A stretch of DNA of 64,000 nucleotides from Camarhynchus parvulus (GCF_901933205.1 NC_044573.1:27959493-28023492); one strand, 5' to 3'; numbered from the stretch's first letter, positions 25,966 to 38,139 are shown. Numbers and translations are program-made. The notes: generated by a model not told the origin, from the letters alone.

Positions 25966-26232
25966 CCATTCAGCAAACAAAACAGGCTCTGGTCTTGTTA
26001 GCTATACAAACACACACAAAAAATACCATTCAGGGAATAACACATATCTCCTATTTCAGCAGCTTCTTTCACTCTCTGAAGCTCGCCAAGGGATGGTGTA
26101 CCCAGGGATCCCACCAGGCACATCTTTGGCTGTGTGCAGTAGCTGTGAGTCCTGTACACAGAGCCCTTCCTCTCAGCCGGTCCTGCAGGTGCTGCACAAT
26201 TAACCCTAATCACAGATCATCACAAACTGAGT

Positions 26233-26254
26233 AATTGAGTAGCAATTGAGTAGC
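26233..26254. repeat. 11-bp exact tandem duplication
   Basis: aattgagtagc occurs twice head to tail without mismatch. Just downstream, gctcaatt is complementary to part of the unit, giving weak dyad potential. Confidence 0.85.
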
Positions 26255-29200
26255 AAATGCTGCTCAATTGTCCAAGCAAAGGGGAACAGACTACCCAGGG
26301 AACTGGCGGGGGAGAACTGCCTGTGTGGAGAGCTGATGTGGATAATATTCTTTTTCATAGAAAAGTGCCAAAGGTCCCTTAGTGATGATACACAGATAAG
26401 AAAATCTCAGAATTTGTATTTCATCTGAAATACCTCTGTGCCAACAGTGGACCCCAGTCAGTAATGATACACTGGGGAAGTGGTTTGGTATAGACTCTCT
26501 TAGTAATAGACTACTTATTTTTTTCACTTGCACTCTTCACATGCCAGTGTTACTATTTTAACATTATTTTCCTAAGAAATATTTTCACCTCTGTTGGTAG
26601 AACAGTTTAAGCAGAATTTTGCAATAATTAATAAAACAAACTGGCCAATTTAATTTTACTTTAAAAAGAAATCCTGATCGGGATAAAAGTCTCAGCATTG
26701 ACAATCTCCTCAGGGAAATTCTGCATGATTACCTTTTGAAATCCCTGGCATTTTCTAGCAACAGAAATCCTGCAGTGTTTCTGAAACAGAAGCTGCTGTG
26801 CCAGCTTCCTCCAGCAGCCTGGCTCGAAGGCAGCTGCCAGATGTGCTGCTGGAGGTCTGCACCTCCCAAAGCTTTTAGGCACCACAGCTGCACATTCTGT
26901 ATCCTCCTGCTGCACTACAGAGGAGTCCCAGTATTAGACAGTGACCTGGGCCATGGGACTGGGATCCAGGGATGGTTTTCAAACAGCTTGCTTGAGCTGA
27001 ACATTATGGATAGGGGCAACCTCTGACATTACTGGTGGTTTTGAGGTTACAGCTTTTCGGATCAGAAAGGGCTGCTCTGGTAATGTGGATGTGGCAGAAG
27101 GGTGGACATCAGGAACTTCTGCCTGAGGACACTCTGTCCCTGTGGCAGCAGGCTAGGCTCTTTCCATGGATGGCAACAGGGGCATGGCGGCCTCCAGAGG
27201 CTGAAACCTTGGCTCAGACTTCCAGAGACTGTTGAGGTTCCTGAATTAATGCAGAGAGCTCATTCACTCATGTGGAGTCTTGTGATTTAATGAGATGTAC
27301 TGTTTGAGAGCTTGTGGCTAGTTATGTCTCCTCCTTCAATTTCTTTTTTTTCTTTTCATTTCCAGTCAGATAAAACAGTGAAAATGAAAAGAACAGTGGA
27401 GGTGTTGAAGCAATTATTTTTTAATTATGATGTGAGCAAAATTACACACTTCACTTTAAATGAAAAGTACTATTTGAGTAACAGATAATGTCCTGGAGAT
27501 GTTTTCTAAAAGTGAATTTCTATTCTTTCCTTCAAATGATGTCTCCAGGAATGTGCTCTATTTCTGTCTGGCTTTACTGAGGGTATGTACAAGTATTGCT
27601 CCCTGCAGAGAGTGAAGAGAACTATAAGTCTTTTCAGGTCACTTTCCATGATTCTCTCTCCTCTTTGCATCACTTTTGATGTTTGTCCCCTTCTGCTGCG
27701 CTGGCTATGCTGCCCTCATCACTCACTAACTCCATCTCCATAGAGGCTCCTCCACCCTTTTACTCCTCTCCCCATGAATGGCGCTGTTGCTCTCTCACCT
27801 GTGTGGGAGCACTTCTCCGAGCTACCCCCCTGTGCAGGGCCTGACTGTGCATGGGATAACCTCCCTGAATGGGGCCTCCTGTTATAGTCCATCAGACTCT
27901 TCCTTAGCATTTCTTTGCCCTGATTTCAAGGAAAACAAGCAACGGATGAGGGTGAACCCTGCTTATCAGCTCAAGGTTGTGTCCTCCTGCATCCTTGGGC
28001 ACTGCCATGTGCCCCTTGCACCTGCCCATTTCAGAGCAGTGGTCAGTGCTCTTCTGGGGGCTTCTACCCTTGGCCTTGGTCCCTGTAATGTATGTTCAGA
28101 TAGCAATAATGTTTTTAGTGCCCTTCCTGGGCTGAAAACAATTTGGATCCCATGTAGAAGTGTCTCCAACAGCCTCTCAAGCTGAAGGGCTGAGCCTACA
28201 GAGGCACTCACAGCAGAAGCACCGTTGGAAAGGAACTGGCAAGAGACTCTTGGAGCTAATAAAATAATGATAGTGTTGCAGCACTGAAGCAGAAGAGATA
28301 GAAGTCATTAGGAATGAAGAGGGCTATTGAAGTAGAGTAGAAAGGTATTTTAGACAAGTTGGATATATTAGCAAGGGAATGCTGGTTAAAAAAAGTATCG
28401 ACACAAATCGGCTTATGATTAAAAGTTGAATTAGTGAACATAGTTAAGAGGATTAAAGAGGAAAAATTAAGCTAAATAGTTGAGATAGTAATAGTGCACT
28501 GGCTTTGAGCAGGTTTGGTTAATCAGACTGCAACTTGTGCTCTCTCTGCAGAGAGAAAGCCACAGAGGAACTGGTTGAGCAGTGAGCCAAGCAGCACAGT
28601 GGGGACCACTGGTGCTGGGCAGCTCCTGGGGACATCCCTCACAGGCTTCTTCTCACAGGTTCCTTGGTGAGGCTCTGATTGAAGTACAGGGCAACCTCCA
28701 CATGCTAGGGGTGCCTCTTCAGGTTTTGGGGTTTGTTAATATTTTTCTGCTGGAAGTTGCATTTCTGTGAGTGGTATTTAAGCAGACACCAAGGACAGTA
28801 TTTTCAAACCTGAGTGTTTGCATTTATTACCATCCTTCTTCTCCAGATAAGGGTTTAGGCACTAATGGTACTTGAGCAGGTAATAATGCTTGCTATTCCA
28901 CCTTGTAGCAAGGAAAAGATTATTGGCACCTTTTGAAGAAAGGTAGATTGCAGGAAAATGTGTGGGAAAAAACCTGACAGTGTAGTCAGTACACGACTTC
29001 AGTTACTGAGCAGCTTCTCTTCTTCTTGTCATGACCAGAATTGTCCTGCTTACCTCTACTAAAATAGTGCTGCTGGCCTTACTTCAGAGTCCTTTGGAGC
29101 ATCTAGCTCCAAGTCCACTAGCAGCACTTCTTTAAGTGATTTTAAATAAAAGAGCTTAATGCTCTTTTTCATGTGAAAGGGAGGTGGTTTCCCAGTAGAA

Positions 29201-32200
29201 ACCAGTCTGACAAAGGCATTGCCATGACTGCAAACCTTGAATGCTGCAGTGCCCATATGTTGCAGAAATCCTGAGGGGGCGTATAAAAGAAGAAAAAGAT
29301 GCCAATCCCACCTCTTAAAGTTTAGTACTGGCAAAATTTGGGCTCATTTTACTCATACCTGTTGGACTCAGGGCCTGAGGCGTTAAAAGGAGGGCTTCAG
29401 GAGTAGCCACCAGCATCTACACACCACATGCTTTTACATTTGTGATGGTTGGATCCTTGAGATATTTAAGATTATTTAATGATAAAAATGAGGGAGGGAA
29501 AGGGTTTTCCATGTCAAAGTAATCTTTACCCTGAATTAAAAAGGCAATGTTTTGAATTGTCTAGAATTGCTAAGAAAAACAATGGTTCCAGAAAGCAGTG
29601 CTTTGAGACCCACTTGCTTGGTTTTCCAAGACCTGGTGGCCCTGCTATATTTTTTGGGTTTCAGTTTTAGTGCTATAAACAGCTGGCAGTTGTGATCAAC
29701 AGCTGTCTACAAATTCAGGCCCAAATTTCAGTTTCTTATATGTCTATCTTATATTTTCTGTCTTAGGGAATTTTTATTCTTGCACATAACTATGTGTGGT
29801 TCTTATTCATATCATTTACTACAGCTTGGTTATCCCCACAGGCTTTGTAATCACTGAAGGCTGGAGCTCTGCTGGTGCTCTGTGGCCTGTCCTAGGAATA
29901 TGAGGCAGTGGGTTTAAGATGCATTTGGGCTTGTGTGTAAAGGCAGCTGGAGATGGAAAAGGCTGTTTTGAGGCTACCTGCAATACCTCAAAAGTAATGT
30001 TCTTTATTTCTGAGTGAAAATAAAGCTCTGTGAATATTTTATCCACTATGCCAGAACTGTGTAGGAACATTTCTTTTCTGGCTGGGAAAGCTTACATAGG
30101 TATTTTTATTTTTCTGCTGGACTTTATTTCCTGTTCTGATGAGCTAGTCCCACCTGCCTCTCAGAGAGTGTCCTTGTGAAAGAGACCCTTAGTTATAGCT
30201 AATGTTTGCATGTGAATGTTTTAACTTTGGAAAAAGCTACACTGCTCTTCAATAAAAATGCTAGATTTAAAGTATTCTGGCCAGCTCATCTTATACAGAT
30301 CTTTTCATTAGCATTACAGAAAAAAATGTTTTTCACAGAGCTACTTACATTCTTAAGCTGTCCCTATGCCAGCAGTGAGTATTTTCTCCTCCTGCTGGCT
30401 GGCACTGCAGCCCAGATACATTGGGGTGTAAGTCACAAAACCTGTGCTAGCTTCAGCCATGAGCTGCAAGAAAGCATTTGTCCCCTGAGTCAGCCTGCCC
30501 CAGAGGAGACTCTGTCCCAGTGATTCAGAGTTCTTATTGCTGTTCACTGTCCTGCGCTCCTCCTCTGCCCTATTATTTCTTCCTGCTCCTGTGCCTTGTC
30601 TCCAGGAGCAGCAGGTAATAGTGAGCAGGATTCTTTTACTCCTTCAGTAAGCATGATTGAGACTTCAATTTCTTGCTCTGCTTGTTGATCCCACAGAGCT
30701 AAGCTCATATCCTTCATAATTCAAGGTGACATGACAAGGCTCGCTGGGGACTATCCCTGCACACTACATAAATGAATAGTCCTATAAATGGTCAAGTAGT
30801 TTTCCAGTACTTTGACTTCTCTGTTATGTTGTTCAGATCTCAGAAAACAAAGATTACTCTGTTTCTGCCTATACCATATTGAATTTGAAGAGCTCTTTTG
30901 TCCCCTGTTCTTTTTAATAATTGTTATGTATTCGCAGCAGATAACTTTTCTCACTCCACTGTGGGAGATGCTGCGATTCCTATTTATTCATTGGGACACT
31001 GAATTGTAAAGAAGTTGTGGGTGTGGGATTCGTGGCACTGAGTACTGCCAAAGCTGTGAGATCTGGAGCACCCAGCAATCTCCTCCCAGGCAGAGCCAGT
31101 AATAACACTTCAGAGAATGCAGAGTGTTTTTCTGTGACTGCAGAGTGAGACCGTGCTGCAGCAATGAACTCCTGGACTAAGGATCAACATGGGAAAGACT
31201 GCCAGGGCTATTGGCTCGTTTTCCCTCTAATTATACCACACACTGAATAAGTCTGTTTGAAGATGTCTTCCTTTCCTCACTCCAGATCTACTCTTTCCCT
31301 TGTTTTTTTCTGAAGTATTTTCTCTCTAAGTACTCTGTGGTGCTTCCTCACCCATCCTCACACACCAGCCATGTCTGTCTTTAAAATAAGGGATTTTGGC
31401 AGGATTAAACATACGGGCAATGTTATTGGTGTCCTGTTCCCTCCAGAATCCTAAAAAGCACTACCTTGTTTTTTCATGTGCTTCTCACTTCCTGCATGGA
31501 GTGCCTGACCTACAGAGAGATTTTGGAAAAGAGAATTCACAATTTTGTGTAGCTGTTGACAAGTCAGTGAGTCAGAACTAAAGCTGGAATGCTGTGAGGG
31601 GAGTTGCAGCCACCAGTGGTGCTTTCTGCAGATGGACAAGCCAACCTGGATAAAGGGGAACAAATATATTCCTTCTAAAACATTCCTCCTAACACAGAGC
31701 CAAAATAAAAAAGAAAGTCAAAAATAAATAAAAAAATTCAATAAGGCTTTTTGGCTTTTGAATTAATTTAGTTTTTTCCTTTATTTTATTCTTATCTTCT
31801 GAGCTTTGACTGGGACAGAACAATGGAAATGATCACAATAGACTATGGCTAACCAGGAGAACAAATCCAACCAGTTTGTGCAGACAAGAAGGTTCCAGGT
31901 TTCAGAAAACCATGATTTACTGGACCCTCAGAACTTTTGCTCTGCCCTAAAGGGAATTCTCATGGAAGCAGGGTATCCAACTGCTGAGTGCATAACACCT
32001 GTGCGCTTGCTAATCTTCTTTTTTGTTATTGAACCTCCCTCTGCATTAGACACTTGGTATTTGGCCATTTTTTTCCACTTGACTTTGTGATGTTGCTGCC
32101 TCTCTTTCTTGTAGTAACACACCTGCCTTGTGATGCTTTTCCATAACCCACCGCAGACAACTATTACACTGGGGTCATCCTTTCCTATTATCAACTTCCT

Positions 32201-32883
32201 GCATTTGTAAGTGGAAATTTAGAAGAAATTATTTGGAGGCTGCTGGTATCTGAAAGGTTCTGAACTGGGGCAAGGACATCTAGAAAGGCTCAGATTGTAT
32301 TAACAGTCCCATCAGTCCCCCTGTTGCTTGTTCTGTGGTAGAAATTTGTACCCAAAGAGAAAGAGCTTTTTCTCAGCTGCTGCATTGGTTTCCTGTAGAG
32401 ACCTAGATGGGCTCTCCTTTGTCTTGAGCCTAATGAATTTTGCCTTCACTTTTCTCCAATCTAATCACACTCATTCCTCTTCTCAGCTGAAGCCTCTCTG
32501 CTGCCACTGTGTCAGAAGATTATTTCTGCCTCTCTTGGTCTTCAGCATACCTGACCCCTTGCTCATTAGAGCAGCAGTCACAACAGTCTTGGCTTCCACT
32601 CCCTGGCTTCCTCCTGGAACTTTGCTGCCCCTCACTGTACCCTGAGCCTTGCCTGCAGGGCCATCAGTTGCTCTGTGCAGTGTGGCACAGCTCAGCCCCT
32701 GCTCCCTTTCTTTCCCAGGAGCCCTTTGACCATGCTTTACAATGGTTCTAGCCAGGAAAATAATGTTCTGCAAATGCTTTCAGCAAACAAATAAACTATT
32801 TGCTATTTGATATTTTTGGGTTTTTTCCCAGAAAAGCTTAGAGAAATGTAAAACCAGGAGACATTCTTGGGTGAATCGGTGAA
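26255..32883. other. Unannotated non-coding stretch
   Basis: No gene or transposon is recognised over about 6.6 kb. An A-rich patch with aaataaataaa units lies near 31700-31735. Open frames up to 135 codons (27778-28185) lack domains and splice context. The unusually long interval without CR1 or LTR could still hold repeats too old to recognise by eye. Confidence 0.6.
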
Positions 32884-32911
32884 TCTCTCTCTCTTTTTTT
32901 TTTTTTTTTTT
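32884..32911. repeat. (CT)n followed by an 18-T homopolymer
   Basis: A short ct repeat passes into an uninterrupted run of 18 T (32894-32911). No SINE or retrocopy is recognised beside it on the minus strand, where it would be a poly-A. Confidence 0.9.
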
Positions 32912-32999
32912 AATGTGAATTAATGGAGGGTCAGATCAACCTCTCAGTTTTCAATGCACAAAACATGCACAGCAGGGCTGTAGCTGTAAAGGTCATAAA

Positions 33000-33360
33000 G
33001 GGTCAGAGAAACACGCCGTTCTTCTCATCATCCCTCTAAATTCTTCAGAAATCTCTCTATCGGATTTTATTGCTATTTTTTGTGGCAAATTGAGGTCGCT
33101 CTGCTGGGTGTTGTATAACATGGACAGGCATGAATGTGGGTTGATGCTGCCTGCCAACCTTTGTGCCCAGTGGTGGTACAAGACCTGCTGCTGGCGCAAC
33201 CTCCCGCATGTGCAAGTTCCTTCTCAGGCTGGTTAACAATTACCCACTTCTTCCAGAAGTGAGGGATTGTGACCTCCACCTCCACACCCAGCTGCTGCAT
33301 TGTCACTGTAACAATAGTGCCACTGCAGCTAGAACGAGGTGATGTTTTCCAGGGATTCAT
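33000..33360. other. CpG-bearing patch with three overlapping minus-strand frames
   Basis: The patch has CpGs at cacgccg, atcgga, ggtcgc, ggcgca, cccgca and aacgag, more than its neighbours. On the minus strand three frames overlap: 33073-33360 (95 codons), 33057-33239 and 32993-33199. This could suggest a frame-shifted old coding remnant such as a processed pseudogene. No protein family is recognised in any of the frames, and no poly-A or duplication is seen, so I do not call a pseudogene. Confidence 0.25.
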
Positions 33361-34230
33361 TCAGCAAGAAAGTCTCTGAAGCGTGTGAGATCTGAAGAGA
33401 GTAGCAAATGGCAATTCAGTGTAAAGGCACTATATCTTTCTTTTTGAGAAAGTGGGAGAGAAGAATAATATGATCTAATAAAAGATATTATGCTTCATTC
33501 CAATACACCTTGTCCCTCCAATAAAAAGAGGAACTAGAACCACTAGTTTGGCCAAGATAGAGATTTAGCAACTGTTGAATTATTTCCCATTGGACAACAG
33601 GCATTTGGAAGCATTGGAGGGAGTGGAAGGGAACTGGGAATAGCTGTTTACCCAGTCCTGGTTCTGCTAATATTGATTAGCTTTCTTCTCCTTGTGCCAT
33701 CATTGCACAGACCTGTAATTGCTGACATCTTTAAATGTGTAGGCATGACTGCTTGAGCCAAGGGTTACTCGGCTATCTGGGTGTTCAATTGTGAGCACAG
33801 CTGCAGTGTTAAATATTCAGGCAAACAATTCCTGCAGCATTTCCCTTCTTTCAAAGTGTGACCCAGTGACCCCCTGCAGCCTGCCTGAACTGTGGTGACA
33901 GCCTTGCCAGTCGGGCACTGTGTCTGCTTCAAAGGCCAAGCTGTCATATCCTACACACCCAACCTGCAATTCAATTAGCCCCTTCTTCACATTCCCCAGT
34001 CTGCATCTGAGGCATTCCCCCACAGCCCTGTAGTCTTGCTCTGTCCTCATCATGCTGCCTGCTTGAGAGGCTGAGACCTGGCATGGGCAGAGGGCGTCTG
34101 GGCAGGTTCTGTGCTTTTCCCATCTTGTGACACCATCCCAGGGAGGGTGTGACCCCATCTGTCACTTATTATGTGTAGGTTGGAAAAAGGAAAAACCACC
34201 TGCTTAGCTTGTTTTTAACTTGGGAAGAGC
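33361..34230. other. Unannotated non-coding stretch
   Basis: I see nothing recognisable apart from chance open frames (up to 113 codons on the minus strand at 33817-34158). Confidence 0.6.
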
Positions 34231-34385
34231 CTGAGTCTTGTGGTTAAGGAAATGACTGAGGGCTGAGGGCTCCTGTCCTCTGACACAAATGTCCAGATGG
34301 CCTTGGGCAAGTCACCTCCCCTCCTCAAGAGTCTGAACCTGTGCTGTTTTCCTCCATCCTGTTGCCTGCCTCACCTCTTTGCATC
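34231..34385 (+). mobile_element. MIR-type SINE remnant, plus strand
   Basis: The word ccttgggcaagtcacctccc is the MIR core, and it is preceded by tcttgtggttaagga, as in the MIR 5' part. It is followed by a decayed form of the cctcagtttcc block (cctgtgctgttttcctccat) and a tail with gcctgcctcacctcttt. MIRs are tRNA-derived SINEs that were active deep in amniote ancestry, so this copy is an ancient fossil and much older than the LTRs nearby. The core word is unlikely to occur by chance in this order. Confidence 0.75.
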
Positions 34386-34811
34386 AATGTGCCTGCATAC
34401 TCCTGAGGACCACAACTAAAATGCCTGAGCAATTAAAACTGGCAAGCTTTCTGGCATTAGGATTGAGATGGATCCACCTACCATATTTTCTGCTTTCACT
34501 GGAAAAGAAATCAATTGTGTCACAAAAGAAAACAAAAACCAGCAATGAAAATCTCTGCTTGAGTTTGCCAGTTGGTGGAAAAAATAATTATCCAGGTTTT
34601 CCCTGTATGTGATGCCTCATGCAGCATAGTGCTGACCCCATGCTTCTGCAACAACAAAACAAAGAGATCCCACTTCTGAGATTATTTTTTGTCCCTAAAG
34701 CCTTCTTAGGTTCTGGATTTGTAATTCCAAGATGGAAATGCCTTCCACCTGCCCAGCACTCTACCTCTGCCCAGACCATCAGAATCTATAAGGAAGCTTG
34801 AAGAGGCTAGC
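34386..34811. other. Unannotated non-coding stretch
   Basis: There is nothing recognisable between the MIR remnant and the LTR. Confidence 0.6.
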
Positions 34812-35391
34812 TGTCTTAGGTTACAATGTAAGATGAAACCAAAAGTATGTCTTCCATCAGCATCTTCATAAGCTGTTAAAAACCAGGTGGGGCAGTGTTC
34901 TTTATCTCTTCCATGGCTCATCCCTGATAACGCCCTCCAGGGAGGCATCTTCTGCTAATGGGCCATCAAGTCTCACTGCATGACTCATAAAATTACATCA
35001 TCCCATACTGATATGCTCTGGCCAGGGGGAGGAACCAAGCATTCCTACCTGGATATAATCTGAGATTTGGAACACTGCAGGCAGCCTTACCTACTGGATT
35101 CCCAGAGGATAAGAGCTATGTAACTACCACTGGACCTTCAGAGGAAGACCGGACCCTTCTACAGGATCACTGCTTCAACAGAACCACATCTATCGCTTCA
35201 ACAGGATTGCAGCCACCATTTAATCAGACTGCTACCACCACTGCTACCACCACCCTGACCAACAGGGTGTCAGGTTTTATCCTGACTCTTAGTTTAAGCC
35301 AGTGTTTCTGTATTATTGCCTTTATCTTAATTTTCCTATTAAATTTTAGTTCTCATGGGGTTTCCCACTGGCTGGCTTTCAAACTAGTACA
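34812..35391 (+). mobile_element. Solo LTR of an endogenous retrovirus (third family)
   Basis: The element opens with tgtcttaggttacaatgtaa and ends with ctttcaaactagtaca, matching the TGTCTTAGGTT...CTTTCAAACCAAGACA ends of a songbird LTR. Inside are gcttcaacagaaccacatct, a run of accacc-type words, cctgaccaacagggtgtcag and a polyadenylation region with ATTAAA at 35338-35343. No retroviral genes adjoin it. Flanks ctagc (before) and atagt (after) could be a decayed 5-bp duplication but agree at only three of five bases. Confidence 0.88.
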
Positions 35392-36404
35392 ATAGTGGGA
35401 TTCGCTGTCTCCTTTTTTGTCTGAGATTTGAAATCTGCTGCTTTTCTTTACAGCTGAAGAAAAAGAGATCTATTCATATATTAGTGCTATGTCTGCTTTC
35501 ATCCCACACCTCCTTCACATATCCCCTCATTCCTTTTAAAGACAGCTTGACTGCAGGTATGAAATACATTGTGGGGAGTCCATACATTACTTCCCCTGAA
35601 GTAAATCAAGATCTCTGCTGTTTCACAGTCATTTTGCCTGAGCTACTTAGTCTTTCCTAGGTGCAGGCCTGGCTGTTTGCTGAGAAATCCAGGACTCAAT
35701 TGAGCTGTCAGTCCTCACTTTCCTTCTCAGGCTAGCTGCTTCATCAACCAGATATTCGTATGCAAACCAAACCAGGTTTGTGCTGAAAGAAAATTGCAGC
35801 CATTATGATGCTCCTTTTCCATTCCTCCACCTGATCCCTTAAGAAGAGCTTCAGCTATCAATTATTTGAGAAATTGGAGCCATCTGTGGGGCATGGGGAA
35901 CTTTATCTTTGCATGCTGCACATAGCATAGATATGAACTGGGAGTCCCATAGGAAAAAACACTATTATTATTTAAAGAGCTATTGGCTGTCATTGCTCTG
36001 CCCTCCACAGAGGTCTCTGCAGCTTTCTGATTGCCTAGCTGTTTGGCTTTACACTGATTTATTGTACTTACACAAATAGGATGAATAATGTGTTTTCCAA
36101 ATGGTAATTCAGCACCCAGCTGTAACTCCCCACTTTGTTCTGCATCATCCCTTGGGTGTTATTTTCTTTCCCATATCTATCTTGGATTTCCATGTTGCTT
36201 TTGGGTTTCAAGCATGTCTCCACTATCTCCAGGAAGCTTTGCTTGTGTAGCAATAGCTGCCCATTGCTATGCAAATTTGGATTACAGAGCTGCAGCCTCA
36301 CCAGGACCTCTCACTGGCAGGGGCTGGGAGGCTCCATCTAGAATCACCATGTCCCCTTTTATCCCCCCAGTGCAAGACATCAGCAAAATGGAACAAAATG
36401 CTCT
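35392..36404. other. Unannotated non-coding stretch
   Basis: I see nothing recognisable. Overlapping frames near 36068-36414 are not supported as coding. Confidence 0.6.
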
Positions 36405-36797
36405 GGCTGGTTGACCACCAAGATGGTCGAGGAGATGGAGGGCAGGATAAAAAAGGCTGAGAGACTGGATTTGTTCAGCCTGGAAAAGAGAAGACAAAAG
36501 GGGGATATTACTGCTCCTTTTCACCTGGCTAGAAAAGGATATAGGGAAGATGGAATGAGACCTTTCTCAGAAGTGCACGGTATTTGAACAGGACAAAAAG
36601 GATACAAGTAACATCAAGAAAAATTCTACTTTAGAAAGAAAAACAAATTCCCCAGGACGATGGTGCAGCACCAAAACAGGACCCAGAACTTCTGTGGGTG
36701 TCCACCACTGGAGACATTAAAAATTCAAGCGGACAAGGCCCTGAATATCCTACGTTATCTTTGAAGTTATCCTGCTAAGATTAGAGCTTTGAGCAGT
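36405..36797 (+). mobile_element. CR1 LINE fragment, plus strand, old
   Basis: Words in CR1 order are ccaccaagatggtcgaggag, ctggatttgttcagcctgga, aaaagagaagac, a middle block with gaacaggacaaaaagg, ccactggagacattaaaaat and acaaggccctgaatatcc. The similarity stops near gagctttgagcag without the terminal CR1 motif, so the 3' end is decayed or lost. It is more diverged than the copy at 49.7 kb. No reverse transcriptase is present. Confidence 0.85.
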
Positions 36798-37439
36798 CAG
36801 CATCCTACAGTACATTTGCAATCTGAAATTCTGCAATCCTGACCTCTTTCCTGGCTCCCAGAAAAATGCTGGGGAGAGGAGGAAAACCTCTCCCAGCTCT
36901 TATTTTTTGTGGCTATCCACAGTAAAATACATCTGGGAAAGGAGATCTTGACAGCAGGGAGAATGTAGTCCTCTCTCCCTATTAGCATTACCTGATGTCA
37001 CTGTCTTTTCCATTTGAGCAGAAATTTTTCAATAGGGAAAAAGGCAAATTGGGCTGTGCCTTGCATTTTCAGATGTTCTGTGCAAATGGCCTGGCTGCCT
37101 GTCCAGCCTTGGCTGCATTGGGCTGAGCAAGAGCCAAGTAAGCTGTGGGAAAAAAGCAACAGGTCAAACAAACTTGCTGTGAGGAAAATCTCCCATTTGT
37201 GAGTTCTGGGGAGAGGAGGGGATTTATCAAGCAAACCTCTGTTTTGTGCTGTCTCTGTGTTAGTCTGTGGCTTTATCTATTAAATGGAGCCATTAGGAGA
37301 ACCAAAATGCTCCCTGGAGTAATTCAGGATGAAAACACTTTCCCTTATGTCCTAGCTACTTCTTACCACCAGAAGCAATTTCCTGTCTCTGGGAGGCTTT
37401 TGCTATGCACAGCATGTAAGTGATGGCCCAGGATGGCTG
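36798..37439. other. Unannotated non-coding stretch
   Basis: There is nothing recognisable between the CR1 fragment and the candidate conserved element that follows. Confidence 0.6.
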
Positions 37440-37550
37440 TGTGATGTCACCCTAAATCTCTGCTTTGTCGCGCCTGATGAGTCAGAATAAATGCAATAAA
37501 CTGCCGTGTGTCACTAATGGGAAAAGCAACGAAGCAAGGTCCAAAACAAG
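37440..37550. promoter_or_regulatory. Candidate conserved non-coding element F with AP-1-type site
   Basis: The block reads ctgctttgtcgcgcctgatg, then gagtcagaataaatgcaata. It carries a perfect TGAGTCA (AP-1 core) and a cgcg word in CpG-poor DNA. Downstream, tcactaatggg and gaaaagcaacgaagca (37521-37536) repeat words found in element D at 24.6 kb. This is enhancer-like in texture, without proof of function. Confidence 0.3.
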
Positions 37551-37755
37551 GGCTGGCCACTTTGCAAATAATAAGTCCACAGCTGATAGACAGCAGTGAT
37601 CAGAAAGCCATGACAGTCTTGTGGCCTGCACGGCCCCTCATGTGAGAGGCCGCAGGCTTTGGTCCAGACCCTGGCCAGAGGCAAGTGTGGGTATAAAAGG
37701 GTTAAAACCAGTGTGTCTGAGTCCGATTCAGCAGCCTATCTTTCCTACCTTTTGG
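37551..37755. other. Unannotated spacer
   Basis: There is no recognised feature. Its last six bases, ttttgg (37750-37755), form the left target-site duplication of the following LTR. Confidence 0.6.
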
Positions 37756-38139
37756 TGTCACAGACATTTCTTTCATGAAAAATCCTCTTTCAGGATTTTT
37801 CCTGCTGAAGCTGAGAAGTTCAGCAACAAGACATAAACAATAGATTCTCCGCTGCTGTAGAATGCAACAGGTCTTTCTGGATTGGCCCAGTTTACATGTT
37901 TATAATTAAAGGCCAATCCAGAACTGAGATCTCTCAGACACAGTCCAAGAGAGCTGGTTTGTTATCATTCTTTACTTTCTATTCTTAAGTAGCTTAGCAG
38001 CTTCTAGAAACTCCCCTTTTTCTTTTTAGTATAGTTATAATAGATGTATATATCATAAAATAATAAATCAAGCCTTCTGTAATGGAGTCAAAGATCTCAT
38101 CTCTTCCTTCACCCAAACACCCTTGTGACCACCGTCACA
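37756..38139 (+). mobile_element. Solo LTR, ERVK-type, with exact 6-bp target-site duplication
   Basis: The 384-base element starts tgtcacagacatttctttca and ends ccaccgtcaca, with intact TG...CA termini. Inside are the paired words aaaaatcct and aggattttt near the 5' end, gaatgcaacaggtc, taattaaaggccaatccag, a long T-rich tract and AATAAA at 38062-38067 followed by tcaagccttctgtaatggag. These are hallmarks of an abundant songbird LTR. The bases ttttgg flank it on both sides (37750-37755 and 38140-38145), the 6-bp duplication expected of betaretrovirus-like (ERVK) integrases. It is a solo LTR with no internal genes. Confidence 0.95.

Noticed and set aside
35207..35395. Plus-strand 62-codon frame with Thr repeats and a hydrophobic end.
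   Set aside because: It is inside the LTR at 34.8-35.4 kb, which is non-coding.
34812..38139. LTRs at 34.8 and 37.8 kb, considered as the ends of one element.
   Set aside because: Their sequences are unrelated. The second has its own exact target-site duplication, and a CR1 lies between them.
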